From contig NZ_CP014578.1 in assembly GCF_001634365.1 (NCBI RefSeq), positions 1,054,001 through 1,118,000 on the forward strand: a stretch of 64,000 nucleotides of DNA, given 5' to 3'. Positions 38,701 to 45,911 of this stretch are shown here, one piece after another (the first letter of the stretch is position 1; each line of letters starts with the position of its first letter). The notes under the pieces were generated by a model that saw nothing but the letters and a program-made list of their open reading frames with translations, was not told the origin of the DNA and ran no database searches. Made by a program: the position numbers and the translations under genes. This stretch comes from Paraburkholderia phytofirmans OLGA172. Its GTDB lineage: Bacteria; Pseudomonadota; Gammaproteobacteria; Burkholderiales; Burkholderiaceae.

Positions 38701-41106
38701 AGCGGCCTCACGATCGGCCTCGCGGGGTCGGTGGGCGACGCGATCAACAATGCGTATTCGGAATCCCAGGCGGCCAGCCGGTCGGCCGGCAGTGGCAATG
38801 ACCGGGCGGCGACGCTGCACAGCATCGCGGCGGCGGGTGACGTTGCGCTGACGGGCATGGGCGCGAAGACGCTGGCCGATGGGGGCAAGCCCGACATCGG
38901 TATCAAGGTCAGCATTGGTTCGAGCAAGAGCCAGAGCCAGTCGTCTGAGGACCAGGCAACTCAGCGTGGCTCCAATGTGCAGGCAGGCGGCATGGCGGCG
39001 TTCGTCGCGACGAATGGCGACATGACTATCGCCGGGTCGAACGTGAGCGCGAATGATGTCGTATTGGCTGCGAAGAACCAGGTGAACGTCATCAACACGA
39101 CAGACACCGATTCGACGCGTAGCTCGAACAGTTCGAGCAGCGCAAGCATTGGCGTGCAGTACACGCTTGGCGGCGGCTTTGGCGTCTCGGCGGCGATGGC
39201 GAACGCGCATGGCGATGCGAACAGTGACGCGTCGATCCAGAATGCCTCGCATGTCACGGGCGCGAATAGCGTTACGGTGATCTCGGGCGGCGATACGAAC
39301 ATCATCGGCTCGCAGATTGCGGGCAAACAGGTCACGGCTGACGTTGGCGGCAACCTGAACATCACGAGTGTGCAGGACGTGACGAACAGCGCGGCGCATC
39401 AGAGCAGCGCGGGTGGCGGCTTCACGATCAGCCAGGGCGGCGGAAGCGCAAGCTTCAGCGCACAGAACGGCCAAGCGGACTCGAATTATGCGGGCGTCAA
39501 TGAGCAGGCCGGGATCAATGCGGGCGATGGCGGCTTCAACGTCAACGTCAAGGGTAATACGGATCTCACTGGCGCGGTGATTTCGAGCACGGCGGACGCC
39601 TCGAAAAACAGGCTGACGACCGGGACACTCACGTATAGCGACGTTCAGAACCAGTCACATTACGACGCCAACAGCAACGGTATCAGCGCGGGTGTGGGCG
39701 TTGGTGTAACAGGAAAAGCGACCGGCCCCGGCTCGGTCAGCGGTCAGCCTGGCGTCTCGCCGATGATTTCGCAGAACGACAGCGGCGATTCGAGCGCGAC
39801 GACGCGTAGCGCCATCAGCGCGGGCACGATCACTATCACTGACGGCGAGCATCAGACTCAGGACGTTGCGAGCCTGAGTCGCGACGCGACGGACACGAAC
39901 GGCACGGTTGCGAAAACGCCGGATGTGAACGATATCCTCAATCAGCAGGCTGACACGGTGCAGGCCGCCCAGGCGGCAGGACAGACGGTGTCGCAAGGTA
40001 TCGGTGCGTATGCGGATATAAAGCGCGACGACGCGGTTACCGCGCTCCAGGCCGCGAAGGATCGGGGCGATACCGAAGGCATGGCGGCCGCGCTGGCTGA
40101 CTACAACAACTGGCGCGAAGGCGGTGATTCGCGTGCAGAACTCCACGCGGCGGGTGGCGCGCTGATCGGTGGACTTGGCGGCGGTAGCGCGTTCAGCACG
40201 ATTGGCGGCGCTGCCGGTGCGGGTTTGTCCTCCCTTCTTGCGCCGCAGACGAAGGAACTCAGCGACGCTGTTGCGGGTGCGACCGGCTCGGCGCTGATTG
40301 GGAACCTGGCCGGGAACATCGCGTCGGGGATCGGTGGTGCAGTCATTGGCGGGACGGCGGGTGCGGCAGGCGCGTCGAACGTGAACCTCTACAATCAGGG
40401 CAACAATAAGGACGAGGACAAGGCTCGTCGTCTTGTCGAACAGGCAATTGGGGTGCCCCCTGGCACGACGCAGGGACGGTCGATTGGAAATCTGGTCGAC
40501 CAGTTTATCGGGATGGTAAAGAGCGGCGCTGCTGCGAAGATGTCAGAGTCTCCAACTGACCTGATGGCGCAGGGCGCGGCGAACGGCATCAATGCCGTCA
40601 TCGGCGCTAAGGGTGGCGAGCCGCCGACGGCGAGCCCGGGACTGGTGCTGGTGGACTCTGCGACCAAAGGCGTGGCGAACGCTGGGATCGGGACGCCGGG
40701 GTACGTGCCCAGCAATGCAACGATCAATAACGGGAACAACGATTCAACTTCCAATGCATCAAACGAAGGTAGCAACAGCGGCAATACAGGCTTTGACACG
40801 TCTAATCTAGAGGGCAAGTTAAAAGACTATTTGTTGAACCCAGACCACTCGCAGAACCAGTCCAAAGCAAATTGGTTTAATCAGGCTTTAGGCTTCGATC
40901 AAACCAGCTGGCAAGATCTTGCTTCCCAGGTGCGCTTCGACCCGGCAACCGCTGTACCAACAAAGACGGGTCAATACGGACAGACCTACGAGCAGGTTAT
41001 TTCAATCACCGGTCCAAATGGAAAGACGATTGATACAACGTTTGTCTTTATGAAGGACAATTCAGGAACGGTCAGATTGGTAACGGGAATTCCTGCAAAA
41101 AAATGA
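32743..41106 (+). CDS. bcpA: CDI exoprotein BcpA (TpsA/FhaB-like) with C-terminal toxin
   Basis: A 2787-residue two-partner-secretion exoprotein. It has an extended signal region (MNRKTYRLVYSRLRGMLVAA, residues 1-30), a hydrophobic signal ending near residue 65, and a TPS secretion domain (about 70-270). Long beta-helix repeats rich in NTNGQI/SGGDL-type turns follow. Near the end NVNLYN at 2546-2551 matches the Burkholderia NxxLYN boundary before the variable toxin. The last 100 residues (LKDYLLNPDHSQNQSKANWF...) resemble DUF6883 toxin modules. Family role: the exoprotein is displayed by BcpB and delivers its C-terminus into touching bacteria. The bcpI start overlaps its stop (ATGA). Toxin activity is not deducible. 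Confidence 0.92.
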   Translation: MNRKTYRLVYSRLRGMLVAAAATGKQAGEITVSSRKSQGVIFSLRQIAFAALALIGALPSLSGAQIVPGGAHAPSVVQTQNGLDQVNINRPSGTGVSMNTYGRFDVQPKGAILNNSPTIVQTQQAGMINGNPNFGPGQSARVIVNQVNSSAASQINGHLEVAGQRAEVVIANGSGISVNGGGFINTSRAILTTGTPNFAPDGSLSGFNVTGGNISIQGAGLNAGDTDQVDLLSRAVQANAAIYAKNLNVVTGANSISHDTLAATLVAGDGPAPGVSIDVSQLGGMYANRIVLVGTENGVGVSNKGVLAAQAGDLVLSTNGLLTLAGQTNASGNLTLSARDGIDNSGTTYAQQNVTASTSGGLTNSGVVAAQQSTTVKAGSVASTGTLGAGVNGDGSLAQSGDLSVTAGGTLTATGRNAAGGNAALNGAAVNLAGSRTSANGALALTASSGDLNLSGATVTAGGALDTRASGTLVNDGGVLSSGGPQTVTAGALSNRNGQIVSGSTLNVAATNDLQNQGGALQSSGALSVNAGSLDNTGGHVAALGADGLTLATVGLLNNGSGGTIGGNGNVTVQAGQIANAGSITAVQSLIASAVQTLFNGGTLAANSNVTLAAGSTLTNANTVAAGHLATLSAATFDNSHGNLGADQLALHAANLVNHGGSITQTGTGAMTVDVTGTLDNSGGTLQTNSDGLALGPGLLINDGGTILDAGMGTLTIVPANGAGSFSNVGGQIITAGQLAAWAGSLNNANGVLAARGNIAANILGDLNNAQGAIRSLSSLSLATGGALTNTNGQIQSGTGTAGDEGTLGLQAASVDNTNGLVGNLGTGDTTVQGGSQIVNTGGVMTGNGNVAVDASALVNTQNGQVSGANVAMRADVVDNSSGQIGNLTGSNGDVAITTTGALTNTNGQIGATHNLSVNAAALTGGGAYSAANDVAVSVQGDFAPTQDLQFAAGHDLSFTLPGRFNNSATLEAVNNFGINAGDIANSGVMMAGGTLMTHSNTLRNTGAIVGGSVSLNATQSIQNVGPTALIGATDSNGTLELLAQDIENRDDTTMTDTQATTAIYGLGKVVLAGGKNADGSYTNANLIRNQSGLIESAGDMELHAAQVTNTRTTMTTTGLNQPVDPALLDQLGISLTGCTAVNMAACSGQNVGWSNANPTMIGGVNIEPPHGGQWNSGYQYTTYTGVALANLTATISPQAQIIAGGNLDASKVGLFQNYWSAGAAVGNIAAPVTLDQNSWQGQSAPELQVTYSGYYHYNNYDNSEHNWTLPFGNAPFVGSNPGGYQAAPADIHHYSLPGYEASFVAGGTLSGTGISIDNTAGNAGIPSIGLAAGQSLTGVNAGAVSGSAARIDPVMTSATAVNVLSNLTVPQGGLFKPATSPGAGYLIETNPAFTNQKSFISSDYYLQQLGLNPQATEKRLGDGFYEQQLVRNQVTSLTGKAVLGPYTDLQSMYQSLLAAGASLSQSLNLPLGMSLSPEQVAVLTSNVIIMQTEVVDGQSVLVPVVYLAKVSQQNMNGPLLAATDIDIQNAQTLTNSGTVQAGNTLSIQGNQINNAFGSLQSGGLMSLTTKGNVDLTSATVNAGSLALNAGGDLLLNTVVKTVEQVSATGATRTTTALGPIANLNVTGDALIVTGGNVEQNAGNLNVGGNLGMAVGGNYDLGSVQTGEHKIVAGANGVSNTNANQTTGSSLNVGGVLQIGVGGDLTATGADLNLAGGGTLAANGNVTLQAAKATSTTDSNSSGSDSHGSYSESLRRSDDTLTATTLNAGNSLTVASGKDINVTGSAISLDKGMATLAATGNVKIGATTETHVDNSQEQHRHSNVVSGQEVSSSHDTTTTLSQGSMVSADAVTIASGKDINVTGSTIVGTNDVALSAAHDVNITTSQDTMQSSSSYQEKRTGLGTSGLTVTVGTNKLSTTDQESSVTNNASTVGSINGNLSIQAGNTLHVTGSDLVAGQNVTGIAANVIIDAAADTSHQAQTQKTSSSGLTIGLAGSVGDAINNAYSESQAASRSAGSGNDRAATLHSIAAAGDVALTGMGAKTLADGGKPDIGIKVSIGSSKSQSQSSEDQATQRGSNVQAGGMAAFVATNGDMTIAGSNVSANDVVLAAKNQVNVINTTDTDSTRSSNSSSSASIGVQYTLGGGFGVSAAMANAHGDANSDASIQNASHVTGANSVTVISGGDTNIIGSQIAGKQVTADVGGNLNITSVQDVTNSAAHQSSAGGGFTISQGGGSASFSAQNGQADSNYAGVNEQAGINAGDGGFNVNVKGNTDLTGAVISSTADASKNRLTTGTLTYSDVQNQSHYDANSNGISAGVGVGVTGKATGPGSVSGQPGVSPMISQNDSGDSSATTRSAISAGTITITDGEHQTQDVASLSRDATDTNGTVAKTPDVNDILNQQADTVQAAQAAGQTVSQGIGAYADIKRDDAVTALQAAKDRGDTEGMAAALADYNNWREGGDSRAELHAAGGALIGGLGGGSAFSTIGGAAGAGLSSLLAPQTKELSDAVAGATGSALIGNLAGNIASGIGGAVIGGTAGAAGASNVNLYNQGNNKDEDKARRLVEQAIGVPPGTTQGRSIGNLVDQFIGMVKSGAAAKMSESPTDLMAQGAANGINAVIGAKGGEPPTASPGLVLVDSATKGVANAGIGTPGYVPSNATINNGNNDSTSNASNEGSNSGNTGFDTSNLEGKLKDYLLNPDHSQNQSKANWFNQALGFDQTSWQDLASQVRFDPATAVPTKTGQYGQTYEQVISITGPNGKTIDTTFVFMKDNSGTVRLVTGIPAKK
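32850..32866 (+). repeat. 17-nt palindromic element, copy 1, inside bcpA signal region
   Basis: ATCACAGGGTGTGATTT, a 6-bp inverted repeat around GGG. Here it is flanked by AAA and TTT, extending the stem to 9 bp followed by T-residues, so it looks like an intrinsic terminator within codons 33-42 of bcpA. An identical copy lies at 43266-43282. Confidence 0.8.
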
Positions 41107-41321
41107 GCGCAATGAAAGAAAACGATACCTTCCAGCTATCTAGACCGGTTGAGGCAGAACTGATCGGTGAGCATACTGCGGTAACTTTGCCGACCGGGAC
41201 GACTGTTGCCGTTGTTCTAGTCTTCGGTGATCCTACATCTCCCGAAGCATACGAGATCGAAGCGTATTTACCTGAAACTGACAGGTATGCGCTTGCCACG
41301 ATTGCGGCAAGAGATATTTGA
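41103..41321 (+). CDS. bcpI: probable CDI immunity protein BcpI (DUF4926-like)
   Basis: A 72-residue soluble acidic protein overlapping the bcpA stop by four bases (ATGA), the usual coupling of toxin and immunity genes. It reads MSAMKENDTFQLSRPVEAEL, then a small beta-barrel-like pattern: TAVTLPTGTTVAVV, YEIEAYLPETDRYALATI. That matches the general layout of DUF4926 proteins, which I know as frequent toxin neighbours. Position between bcpA and bcpB is where Burkholderia loci carry bcpI. Inferred role: binds and neutralises the BcpA toxin domain inside the producing cell. An internal ATG at 41112 is possible. Confidence 0.78.
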   Translation: MSAMKENDTFQLSRPVEAELIGEHTAVTLPTGTTVAVVLVFGDPTSPEAYEIEAYLPETDRYALATIAARDI

Positions 41322-41419
41322 CAGATAACTCGTCAATTTGCAGCAACCCCGGTCGTGGCCGGGTGCGCCTCACTCAGCCGCATACCGAGCGATAAACAGA
41401 TTCAAGAACCAATCTAGCA

Positions 41420-43174
41420 ATGAAAATTCGAAAGAGGCTGGCGGCGCTGCCGCTCACAGCCCTGGTATCGCTCGCGTCGAACGCGCAGCATGCGCCGACG
41501 CCAGCCGATGAAGCCGCCGCCGCACGGGCCAACGCCGAGCAGAACCAGCAGATCCAGCAGCAGCGCGACGCACAGCAGCGTGACGCAACCGTGCAGGCTC
41601 CCGCCGTGCGTTCGACGCTGCCAGAAATCGAGGGCTACCCATTGTTGCCGGTCGAGACACCATGCTTCCGCATCGGCAAATTCGCGCTTGATGTCCCGAC
41701 AACCCTGCCCGATGCGGTGCGCAGCAAGGGAGCGTCAGCCCTATCACTGGACCCGTTCGCCTTCGCGCGCGAATGGCTCGATCACTACAGGGGCCAGTGC
41801 GTAGGCAAGTCCTGCATTGACACGCTGACCAAGGGGCTGCAGCAGGCGATCCTGAGCCGTGGATACGTGACCACCCGCGTGCTCGTCCCGCAGCAGGACC
41901 TGTCCAGCGGCACGCTGGCATTCGCGCTCGTTCCTGGCATCGTGCACCAGCTCCGCTTTGCCGATCCTGCCACGCGCGGCACCCTGAAATCCGCATTCCC
42001 CGCCCGCGACGGCGACCTGCTGGACCTGCGCGATCTTGAGCAGGGGCTGGAGCAGATGAAGCGCGTGGCGTCGCAGGACGTGGACATGAAGATCGAGCCG
42101 ACGGACACGCCGGGCGAGAGCGATGTCGTCGTGAGCGTGAAGCGCTCGAAGCCGTGGAGCTTCATCACGTCCGTCGATAACTCGGGCACGGATGCCACCG
42201 GCAAGTGGCAGGGCAACGTGAGCCTCGGCATCGACAGTCCGCTGGGACTGAACGACATACTCACAGTCGGCGCAAATCAGGACTTGTCGTTCGGCAACAA
42301 GTCGCTCGGCTCGCACGGTTTCAACGGTTCGTACTCGCTCCCATGGGGTTACTGGACGGCCACGCTGTCCGGCAACACGAACACGTACTACCAGAACATT
42401 GCGGGCGTGAACCAGACGTTCGTGTCCAGCGGCAACTCGCAGACAGCGGCACTCAGGCTCGCGCGTGTACTAAGCCGCAGCCAAAGCGACGTGTTTGGCG
42501 TGGAGTTCCAGATATCGAAACGCTTCGGCGAGAGCTTCATTAACGACATCGACATACCGCAGCAGCGGCGCAACAACACGTTCATCGAAGCGGGCCTGAC
42601 CGACCGCCACTACGTCGGCGCGGTGCAGTTTGACGGCACACTGGCGTATCGTCAGGGCATCGGCGGACTGGGCGCGACGGCTGACCCGTATCCCGATGGC
42701 CCCACGTACCGCTACCACATGACCGTGCTCGACGCGAACCTGTCGATCCCGTTCGCCGTCGCCCAACAGAACTTCCGCTACGTGACGACCGTTCACGCAC
42801 AGTTCACCAACGACACGCTGTTCTATCTGGACGACCTCACCATCGGCAGCCGTTACACAGTGCGCGGCTTCGACGGTGAAACCATGCTGGCGGCAGAGAA
42901 AGGTTTCTACTGGCGCAACGAATTGCAGTGGCCTATCGGACAGACGGGACAGGCGCTGTACGCCGGGATCGACTATGGCCGCGTGTTCGGACCGAACACG
43001 ACGTTTCTGGCCGGAACACAACTGGCGGGCGCGGTGATCGGCATCCGCGGTGGTCTGCCTTCGCGCTTTGTCGGTATCTCCTACGACCTGTTCGCCGGGA
43101 CGCCGGTCTACAAACCCAGCGGCTTCCCGACATCGCGCGTGACGGTCGGCGTGCAGGCCACGGCGCAGTTCTAG
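41420..43174 (+). CDS. bcpB: CDI outer-membrane transporter BcpB (TpsB/FhaC family)
   Basis: A 584-residue TpsB protein. An N-terminal signal (MKIRKRLAALPLTALVSLA) is followed by a Gln/Ala-rich plug helix (residues 25-60) and POTRA domains (FRIGKFALDVP; LSRGYVTTRVLVPQQDLSSG). A 16-strand barrel completes it, containing the conserved secretion motif YTVRGFDGE and ending in VGVQATAQF with terminal phenylalanine. It translocates BcpA across the outer membrane. No bcpO lipoprotein gene is present. The order A-I-B is the Burkholderia type, unlike the cdiBAI order of enterobacteria. Confidence 0.93.
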   Translation: MKIRKRLAALPLTALVSLASNAQHAPTPADEAAAARANAEQNQQIQQQRDAQQRDATVQAPAVRSTLPEIEGYPLLPVETPCFRIGKFALDVPTTLPDAVRSKGASALSLDPFAFAREWLDHYRGQCVGKSCIDTLTKGLQQAILSRGYVTTRVLVPQQDLSSGTLAFALVPGIVHQLRFADPATRGTLKSAFPARDGDLLDLRDLEQGLEQMKRVASQDVDMKIEPTDTPGESDVVVSVKRSKPWSFITSVDNSGTDATGKWQGNVSLGIDSPLGLNDILTVGANQDLSFGNKSLGSHGFNGSYSLPWGYWTATLSGNTNTYYQNIAGVNQTFVSSGNSQTAALRLARVLSRSQSDVFGVEFQISKRFGESFINDIDIPQQRRNNTFIEAGLTDRHYVGAVQFDGTLAYRQGIGGLGATADPYPDGPTYRYHMTVLDANLSIPFAVAQQNFRYVTTVHAQFTNDTLFYLDDLTIGSRYTVRGFDGETMLAAEKGFYWRNELQWPIGQTGQALYAGIDYGRVFGPNTTFLAGTQLAGAVIGIRGGLPSRFVGISYDLFAGTPVYKPSGFPTSRVTVGVQATAQF

Positions 43175-43265
43175 CGTGCAGTGGGGGAATGGATGTTTGA
43201 AGGCGCGAGGGGAAAGAAATCTCCCCGACACGCCGCCCGGAAAGCCTTATTCGGCGGGGCTGTTT

Positions 43266-43282
43266 ATCACAGGGTGTGATTT
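43266..43282 (+). repeat. 17-nt palindromic element, copy 2, downstream of bcpB
   Basis: ATCACAGGGTGTGATTT, identical to 32850-32866 and in the same orientation. It lies 92 bp after the bcpB stop and just before the right direct repeat. Confidence 0.8.
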
Positions 43283-43294
43283 GTCCACACCATT

Positions 43295-43319
43295 GCGAGC
43301 AGATTCCGTTGATAACTTT
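43295..43319 (+). repeat. right imperfect direct repeat flanking CDI island
   Basis: A 25-bp sequence matching 32153-32177 at 23 positions, same orientation. Preceded by TTGTCCACA, one change from a DnaA-box consensus, as the left copy is preceded by TTATGCACA. Confidence 0.75.
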
Positions 43320-43542
43320 CCCATGCACGGCGCCACGGCCAAATGAGTGATTTCAACCAATATGGCGGGTGTATGCTCAAAGCGACTGCTTGTCGATGAC
43401 AGCACCCCACCACGCCGGATTTTGGCCGTGGCTCTTTCAGGATCAAACCGTGCCGGGCGCTCAGCGCCTGTTGCGGCAGCGGGTTTTACCGGCGTGAACG
43501 CGATGCTCAGGACGAACCCAGTTGCATCGATCGGCCTGTCAG

Positions 43543-44439
43543 ATGACTGAGCCCACGCGTTTCACGGTGCGTCACCTCAGCGTCTACCGTTATTCGGAAC
43601 CCGTGCGGTTCGGCGAACACCGGATGATGTTCCGACCGCGCGCCAGCCACGACTTGCGCCTCGTCACGAACCAGTTGGTGATTACGCCGACGCCGTCCCG
43701 GCTGCACTGGCTACACGACGTGTTCGACAACTCCGTGGCGGTCGCGAGTTTCGCGGGCAAGGCGAGCGAATTGCGCTTCGATAGCGAAGTGACGCTGGAA
43801 CACTTCGAAACGCCCATGCCCGATTACGCGCTCGAACCGTACGCAGTGAACTGGCCGTTCGCGTACACCAACGAGGAAGCGTCCGATCTCGTGAATGCGC
43901 GCAGCCGCCAGTATCCGGACGGGGACGTGGACGAGTGGGCGCGGCGCTTCGTTCCTGTGCACAGCGGCGGTGCGAGCGGCAAGAACGGCACCGGCGGCAC
44001 AATGGCGCTGCTGCGCGCGATGACGCTCGAAATAAAAAGCACGTTTTTCTATGTGCGCCGCACGGAGAAGGGCGTGAACCGTCCTGGCGACACCTTGCGC
44101 AACCGCAGCGGCAGTTGCCGCGATTTCGCGGTGCTGATGATGGACGCGGTGCGCTCGCTCGGTCTCGCGGCGCGCTTTGTGAGTGGTTATCTGTTCGTGC
44201 CGGAGCACGACGCGACGCAAGGCGGCGGTGCGACGCATGCATGGCTGCAGATCTATTTGCCGGGCGCCGGCTGGGTCGATTTCGATCCGACCAATAGCAT
44301 AGTCGGCAATCGCCATCTGATTCGGGTGGCGGTGGCGTGGAATTACTACCAGGCGTTGCCGTTATGGGGCACATGGCATGGCGCGCCGCATTCGTTTCGC
44401 GGTTTGCAGGTCGATGTGAGCGTGACCGAAGGCGAGTGA
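43543..44439 (+). CDS. transglutaminase-like cysteine protease family protein (1)
   Basis: A 298-residue protein. The N-terminal beta region (FTVRHLSVYRYSEPVRFGEH) is followed by a transglutaminase core with all three catalytic positions: cysteine in SGSCRDFAVLMMDAVR, histidine in GATHAWLQIYLPG and aspartate in GWVDFDPTN. Bacterial relatives are mostly peptidases or amidases rather than crosslinkers. ATG at 43543 (MTEPTRFTV) gives the family start. A second, more divergent relative follows 113 bp downstream; the two are probably co-transcribed. Confidence 0.88.
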   Translation: MTEPTRFTVRHLSVYRYSEPVRFGEHRMMFRPRASHDLRLVTNQLVITPTPSRLHWLHDVFDNSVAVASFAGKASELRFDSEVTLEHFETPMPDYALEPYAVNWPFAYTNEEASDLVNARSRQYPDGDVDEWARRFVPVHSGGASGKNGTGGTMALLRAMTLEIKSTFFYVRRTEKGVNRPGDTLRNRSGSCRDFAVLMMDAVRSLGLAARFVSGYLFVPEHDATQGGGATHAWLQIYLPGAGWVDFDPTNSIVGNRHLIRVAVAWNYYQALPLWGTWHGAPHSFRGLQVDVSVTEGE

Positions 44440-44552
44440 GGGTGAGCCCGATGAAAGGGCTTGTACAAACCGAACGTGTTAGCTGGGAGCGTCAATTCAG
44501 GTTGCTCACCGGGCGCGTCAACTGAACGTTTCAACTGGAAGAGGGCGCCGCG

Positions 44553-45356
44553 ATGAAATTGCGCGTTGGCTACGAGCTGGTCTATGAGTGCGTGCAACCG
44601 ACGCCGATGATGTTGATGTTGAACACGCACTATTCGCACGCGAAGGACGTGCTGAGTGCGGATTTGCTGGTGGTCGATCCGCCGGTGCCGATCAGGCAGT
44701 ATCGCGACGGCTTCGGCAATTTGTGCAGCCGGATCGTCGCGCCGCAGGGACGGCTCGCGTTGTCGACGAGTGCCGTGCTCGAGGTCTCGTCCGAACCGGA
44801 GAGGCGGCCGCCGCTGACCGAGCAGTATGCAGTGGAGGCGCTGCCTGACGATTCGCTGGTATTTCTGCTGGGCAGCCGTTACTGCGAAACTGATTTGCTA
44901 TCCGAATTTGCGTGGCAGACGTTCGGCAAGATGCCGCTTGGTCGCGGGCGGGTGGATGCGATTTGCAACTACGTGCACGAGCACATCGTATTTGGCTACG
45001 ATTTCGCGCGGCCGACCAAGACCGCCTGGCAGGCGTGGCAGGAGAGGAAGGGCGTGTGCCGGGATTTCGCGCATCTGGCCGTGACGCTGTGCCGGGCGAT
45101 GAATATACCGGCGCGTTATTGCACGGGGTATATCAGCGATGTCGGCACGCCGCCGCCGTATGCGACGATGGACTTTGCCGCGTGGTTCGAGGCGTATGTT
45201 GGCGGGTGCTGGCAGACATTCGATCCTCGGAATAATGTGCCGCGTACAGGTAGGGTTTTGATGGCTCGGGGACGCGATGCGGCCGATGTCGCGATCAGTA
45301 ATGCGTTTGGGCCTACGCAACTGCTGAAGTTCGATGTGGTGTGCGAGGCTATATAG
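44553..45356 (+). CDS. transglutaminase-like family protein (2), catalytic His position occupied by Ala
   Basis: A 267-residue relative of the preceding gene. It starts MKLRVGYELVYECVQPTPMM, with the active cysteine in GVCRDFAHLAVTLCRAMNIPAR and a late aspartate in TFDPRNNVP. Where the first protein has THAW, this one has DFAAWFEAY, so the usual histidine is missing. I recall close relatives with Ser or Ala there, so this may be a subfamily feature rather than a mutation. GAGGG-type ribosome site precedes the ATG. Function unknown. Confidence 0.85.
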   Translation: MKLRVGYELVYECVQPTPMMLMLNTHYSHAKDVLSADLLVVDPPVPIRQYRDGFGNLCSRIVAPQGRLALSTSAVLEVSSEPERRPPLTEQYAVEALPDDSLVFLLGSRYCETDLLSEFAWQTFGKMPLGRGRVDAICNYVHEHIVFGYDFARPTKTAWQAWQERKGVCRDFAHLAVTLCRAMNIPARYCTGYISDVGTPPPYATMDFAAWFEAYVGGCWQTFDPRNNVPRTGRVLMARGRDAADVAISNAFGPTQLLKFDVVCEAI

Positions 45357-45373
45357 GAGGCTCATTCGCCAAG

Positions 45374-45393
45374 GGCCGGCGCGCGCACCGGCC
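45374..45393. terminator. hairpin between convergent genes
   Basis: GGCCGG (45374-45379) pairs with CCGGCC (45388-45393) between the transglutaminase gene and the convergent VOC gene. No T-run; a weak terminator call. Confidence 0.4.
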
Positions 45394-45406
45394 TGACTGA
45401 TCCGCG

Positions 45407-45880
45407 TCAGCCGCCCCGATAAGCCTGTTCAAGCAACGCGATATCGAGCTTGACCATTTTCATCATGGCTTGCATCACGCGGCTGGCTTTCGCGGCATCC
45501 GGGTCGCGCAGCATTTTAGGGAGTGCGTCCGGCACGATCTGCCACGACACGCCGAACCTGTCCTGAAGCCAGCCGCATTGCATCGGCGCGCCGCCGTCCA
45601 GGAGCTTCGCCCAATAGCCGTCGACCTCCTGTTGCGACGCGCAGTGCACGAACAGCGAAATAGCCGGCGTGAAGCTGTATTGGGGGCCGCCGTTCAAGGC
45701 CATGAACTCCTGACCTTCCAGCTCGAAGGTGACGAACAGCACGTCTCCCTTCGGCCCGGGGCCGGCGTCCGTGTAATGCATCGTGGTGGTGATGCGGGAA
45801 TGCGAAAACACCGACGTGTAGAAGCGTGCGGCATCTTCGGCATTACCGTCGAACCACAGGCATGGCGCAATTTTTTGCAT
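45407..45880 (-). CDS. VOC-superfamily protein (PhnB/3-demethylubiquinone methyltransferase-like)
   Basis: A 157-residue protein beginning MQKIAPCLWFDGNAEDAARF, with YTSVFSHSRI, FELEGQEFMALNGGP and WLQDRFGVSWQIVPDAL. These are the hallmarks of the so-called 3-demethylubiquinone-9 3-methyltransferase domain, a VOC fold unrelated to UbiG and of unknown activity. A good GAGGAG ribosome site lies upstream of the ATG. A second VOC gene precedes it by 31 bp on the same strand; likely one operon. Confidence 0.88.
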   Translation of the reverse strand: MQKIAPCLWFDGNAEDAARFYTSVFSHSRITTTMHYTDAGPGPKGDVLFVTFELEGQEFMALNGGPQYSFTPAISLFVHCASQQEVDGYWAKLLDGGAPMQCGWLQDRFGVSWQIVPDALPKMLRDPDAAKASRVMQAMMKMVKLDIALLEQAYRGG

Positions 45881-45911
45881 ACGAGCTCCTCGTCATGGAT
45901 GGGCGCGTGGC

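Larger units (their letters stand above)
43175..43542. other. repeat-bearing gap right of the CDI locus
   Basis: Holds a CGCCG/CGGCG stem (about 43228-43257), the second 17-nt palindrome (43266-43282), and the right direct repeat (43295-43319). No gene seen between bcpB and the transglutaminase gene. Confidence 0.6.

Noticed and set aside
33786..39474. Large minus-strand ORFs opposite bcpA
   Set aside because: Antisense shadows of the repetitive exoprotein gene; compositionally implausible.
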